A stretch of DNA of 64,000 nt from JAPHTQ01 sp050288165 (GTDB lineage: Bacteria > Pseudomonadota > Gammaproteobacteria > Thiohalomonadales > Thiohalomonadaceae). The translations under genes were made by a program, and so were the position numbers. Shown here piece after piece: positions 63,316-64,000 of this stretch. The notes under the pieces were generated by a model, which was given only the letters and a program-made list of their open reading frames with translations, was not told the origin of the DNA and made no database searches. Numbering within the stretch: position 1 is the first letter of the stretch; each line of letters starts with the position of its first letter. The stretch covers positions 124,001-188,000 of the forward strand of contig JBNKDG010000002.1 of the NCBI GenBank assembly GCA_050288165.1, written 5' to 3'.

Positions 63316-63654
63316 ATGCCGCAACTGATTTTTCTGCCCCACGAAGAGATCTGCCCGGAAGGGGCGGTGATCCAGGCTGAGAAGGGCACCACCATCTGTG
63401 ACGCGGCCCTGGCCAACGGCATCGAGATCGAGCACGCCTGCGAGAAATCCTGCGCCTGCACCACCTGCCACGTCATCATTCGTGAGGGCTACGACAGCCT
63501 GCCCGAGGCGAGCGAAACGGAAGAGGATATGCTGGACAAGGCCTGGGGCCTGGAACCGGAATCGCGTCTCTCCTGCCAGGCAGTGGTCGGCGATGAAGAT
63601 ATGGTCATCGAAATCCCCAAATACACCATCAACATGGTTTCCGAATCCCACTGA
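63316..63654 (+). CDS. fdx: ISC-type [2Fe-2S] ferredoxin
   Basis: Electron donor in Fe-S assembly. 112 residues with cluster ligands Cys42, Cys48, Cys51 and Cys87 (ACEKSCACTTCH and SCQAV), the same as E. coli Fdx, and one further Cys46. AGTTAAGT lies just ahead; iscX follows after ten bases. Confidence 0.96.
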   Translation: MPQLIFLPHEEICPEGAVIQAEKGTTICDAALANGIEIEHACEKSCACTTCHVIIREGYDSLPEASETEEDMLDKAWGLEPESRLSCQAVVGDEDMVIEIPKYTINMVSESH

Positions 63655-63664
63655 GGAGCACGCC

Positions 63665-63865
63665 ATGAGCCTGAAATGGACCGACAGCCTGGAGATCGCC
63701 ATCCAGCTCGACGAAGCCCACCCGGATGTCGATCCCCAGTACGTCCGTTTTACCGACCTGCACCAGTGGGTCTGCGAGCTGGAAGAGTTCGACGACGACC
63801 CTGAGAACTCCAACGAGAAGATCCTCGAAGCCATCCAGATGAACTGGATTGAGGAAAAAGATTAA
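63665..63865 (+). CDS. iscX: Fe-S assembly protein IscX
   Basis: A small acidic protein (66 residues) that binds IscS and iron and tunes cluster assembly. The family motif LKWTDSLEIAIQLDEAHPDV opens the protein (shortened here: LKWTDSLEIAIQL), followed by RFTDLHQWVCELEEF and the end WIEEKD. GAGGAGCACGCC before the ATG at 63665 is a good ribosome site and decides the start. It closes the isc operon. Confidence 0.95.
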   Translation: MSLKWTDSLEIAIQLDEAHPDVDPQYVRFTDLHQWVCELEEFDDDPENSNEKILEAIQMNWIEEKD

Positions 63866-63967
63866 CCCACCTCTCTCCGGCTGAACTCTCCCCTGTGACG
63901 CCGGTCAAAGCCCTGATTTTTCATTCAGTTAAGCTGGGAATCGCTGGAATGGCCCGGCAAGCCCGCG

Positions 63968-63973
63968 TATAAT
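63968..63973 (+). promoter_or_regulatory. Possible -10 box for a gene beyond the right edge
   Basis: TATAAT at 63968-63973 is perfect, but no good -35 hexamer lies 16-18 bases ahead. The last 135 bases of the window hold no gene and no clear terminator for the isc operon. Confidence 0.25.
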
Positions 63974-64000
63974 CGCCGGTTTGTTGCAACAGGCCGTTTT

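Overview
The window reads as chromosomal DNA of a sulfur-oxidising gammaproteobacterium, of the Chromatiales or Sedimenticola-like kind. This is inferred from gene content and order; no database search was possible. The pointers are a TusA-DsrE2 sulfur-relay pair, the classic nrdR-ribD-ribE-ribBA-ribH-nusB-thiL-pgpA order, a complete iscRSUA-hscBA-fdx-iscX operon, queA-tgt-yajC-secDF, and a glycogen/oxidative pentose phosphate block. Base composition is moderately GC-rich and genes are densely packed on both strands.

Layout. 1-4.1 kb: promoter, tusA, dsrE2, a FadL-type outer-membrane porin and an exported protein of unknown function, with a 141-bp palindromic repeat between the last two. 4.1-4.6 kb: terminator plus two copies of a hairpin-rich 105-bp tandem repeat. 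4.6-11.8 kb: glyA, nrdR, riboflavin genes, nusB, thiL, pgpA. 11.8-16.2 kb (minus strand): xseB-ispA-dxs-queD-folE2. 16.3-21.8 kb: an outer-membrane barrel, pcnB, folK, deoxynucleoside kinase, panBCD. 21.9-26.5 kb (minus): a small SAP-domain protein, ppc, glgA. 26.7-38.1 kb: gnd-zwf-pgi, an NTF2-like protein and glgB (minus), then glgC-GH57-malQ. 38.2-43.4 kb: a CHASE2 adenylate cyclase, a TPR/outer-membrane barrel protein and a FecR-domain protein ending in a TbpB-like barrel. 43.4-47.0 kb (minus): a TatT-DctP-DctQ-DctM TRAP transporter. 47.0-47.6 kb: tRNA-Leu(CAA), a duplicated tRNA 3' end, heptamer arrays and the second 141-bp element. 47.6-53.1 kb: queA-tgt-yajC-secDF. 53.3-56.1 kb: a GH114 lipoprotein, a small orphan gene, suhB, trmJ. 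56.2-63.9 kb: cysE and the isc operon, which has two cysteine desulfurase genes.

How the parts connect. Several pathways are nearly complete here: riboflavin, pantothenate, Fe-S assembly with its IscR operator, and the ends of queuosine synthesis (FolE2/QueD at one end, QueA/Tgt at the other). Glycogen synthesis and turnover sits beside the pentose phosphate and glucose-6-phosphate enzymes, which suggests a storage polymer feeding NADPH and hexose supply.

The best candidate for an undescribed system is the cyclase-barrel-FecR triad at 38.2-43.4 kb. A membrane cyclase predicted to make cAMP is followed at once by a perfect CRP-type palindrome (TGTGA-N6-TCACA). Next come a Slam-like TPR/barrel protein and an exported FecR-domain protein whose C-terminus resembles cargo of Slam-dependent secretion. 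The second strong signal is the 141-bp element: its two copies differ at 18 positions but keep their pairing through compensatory changes.
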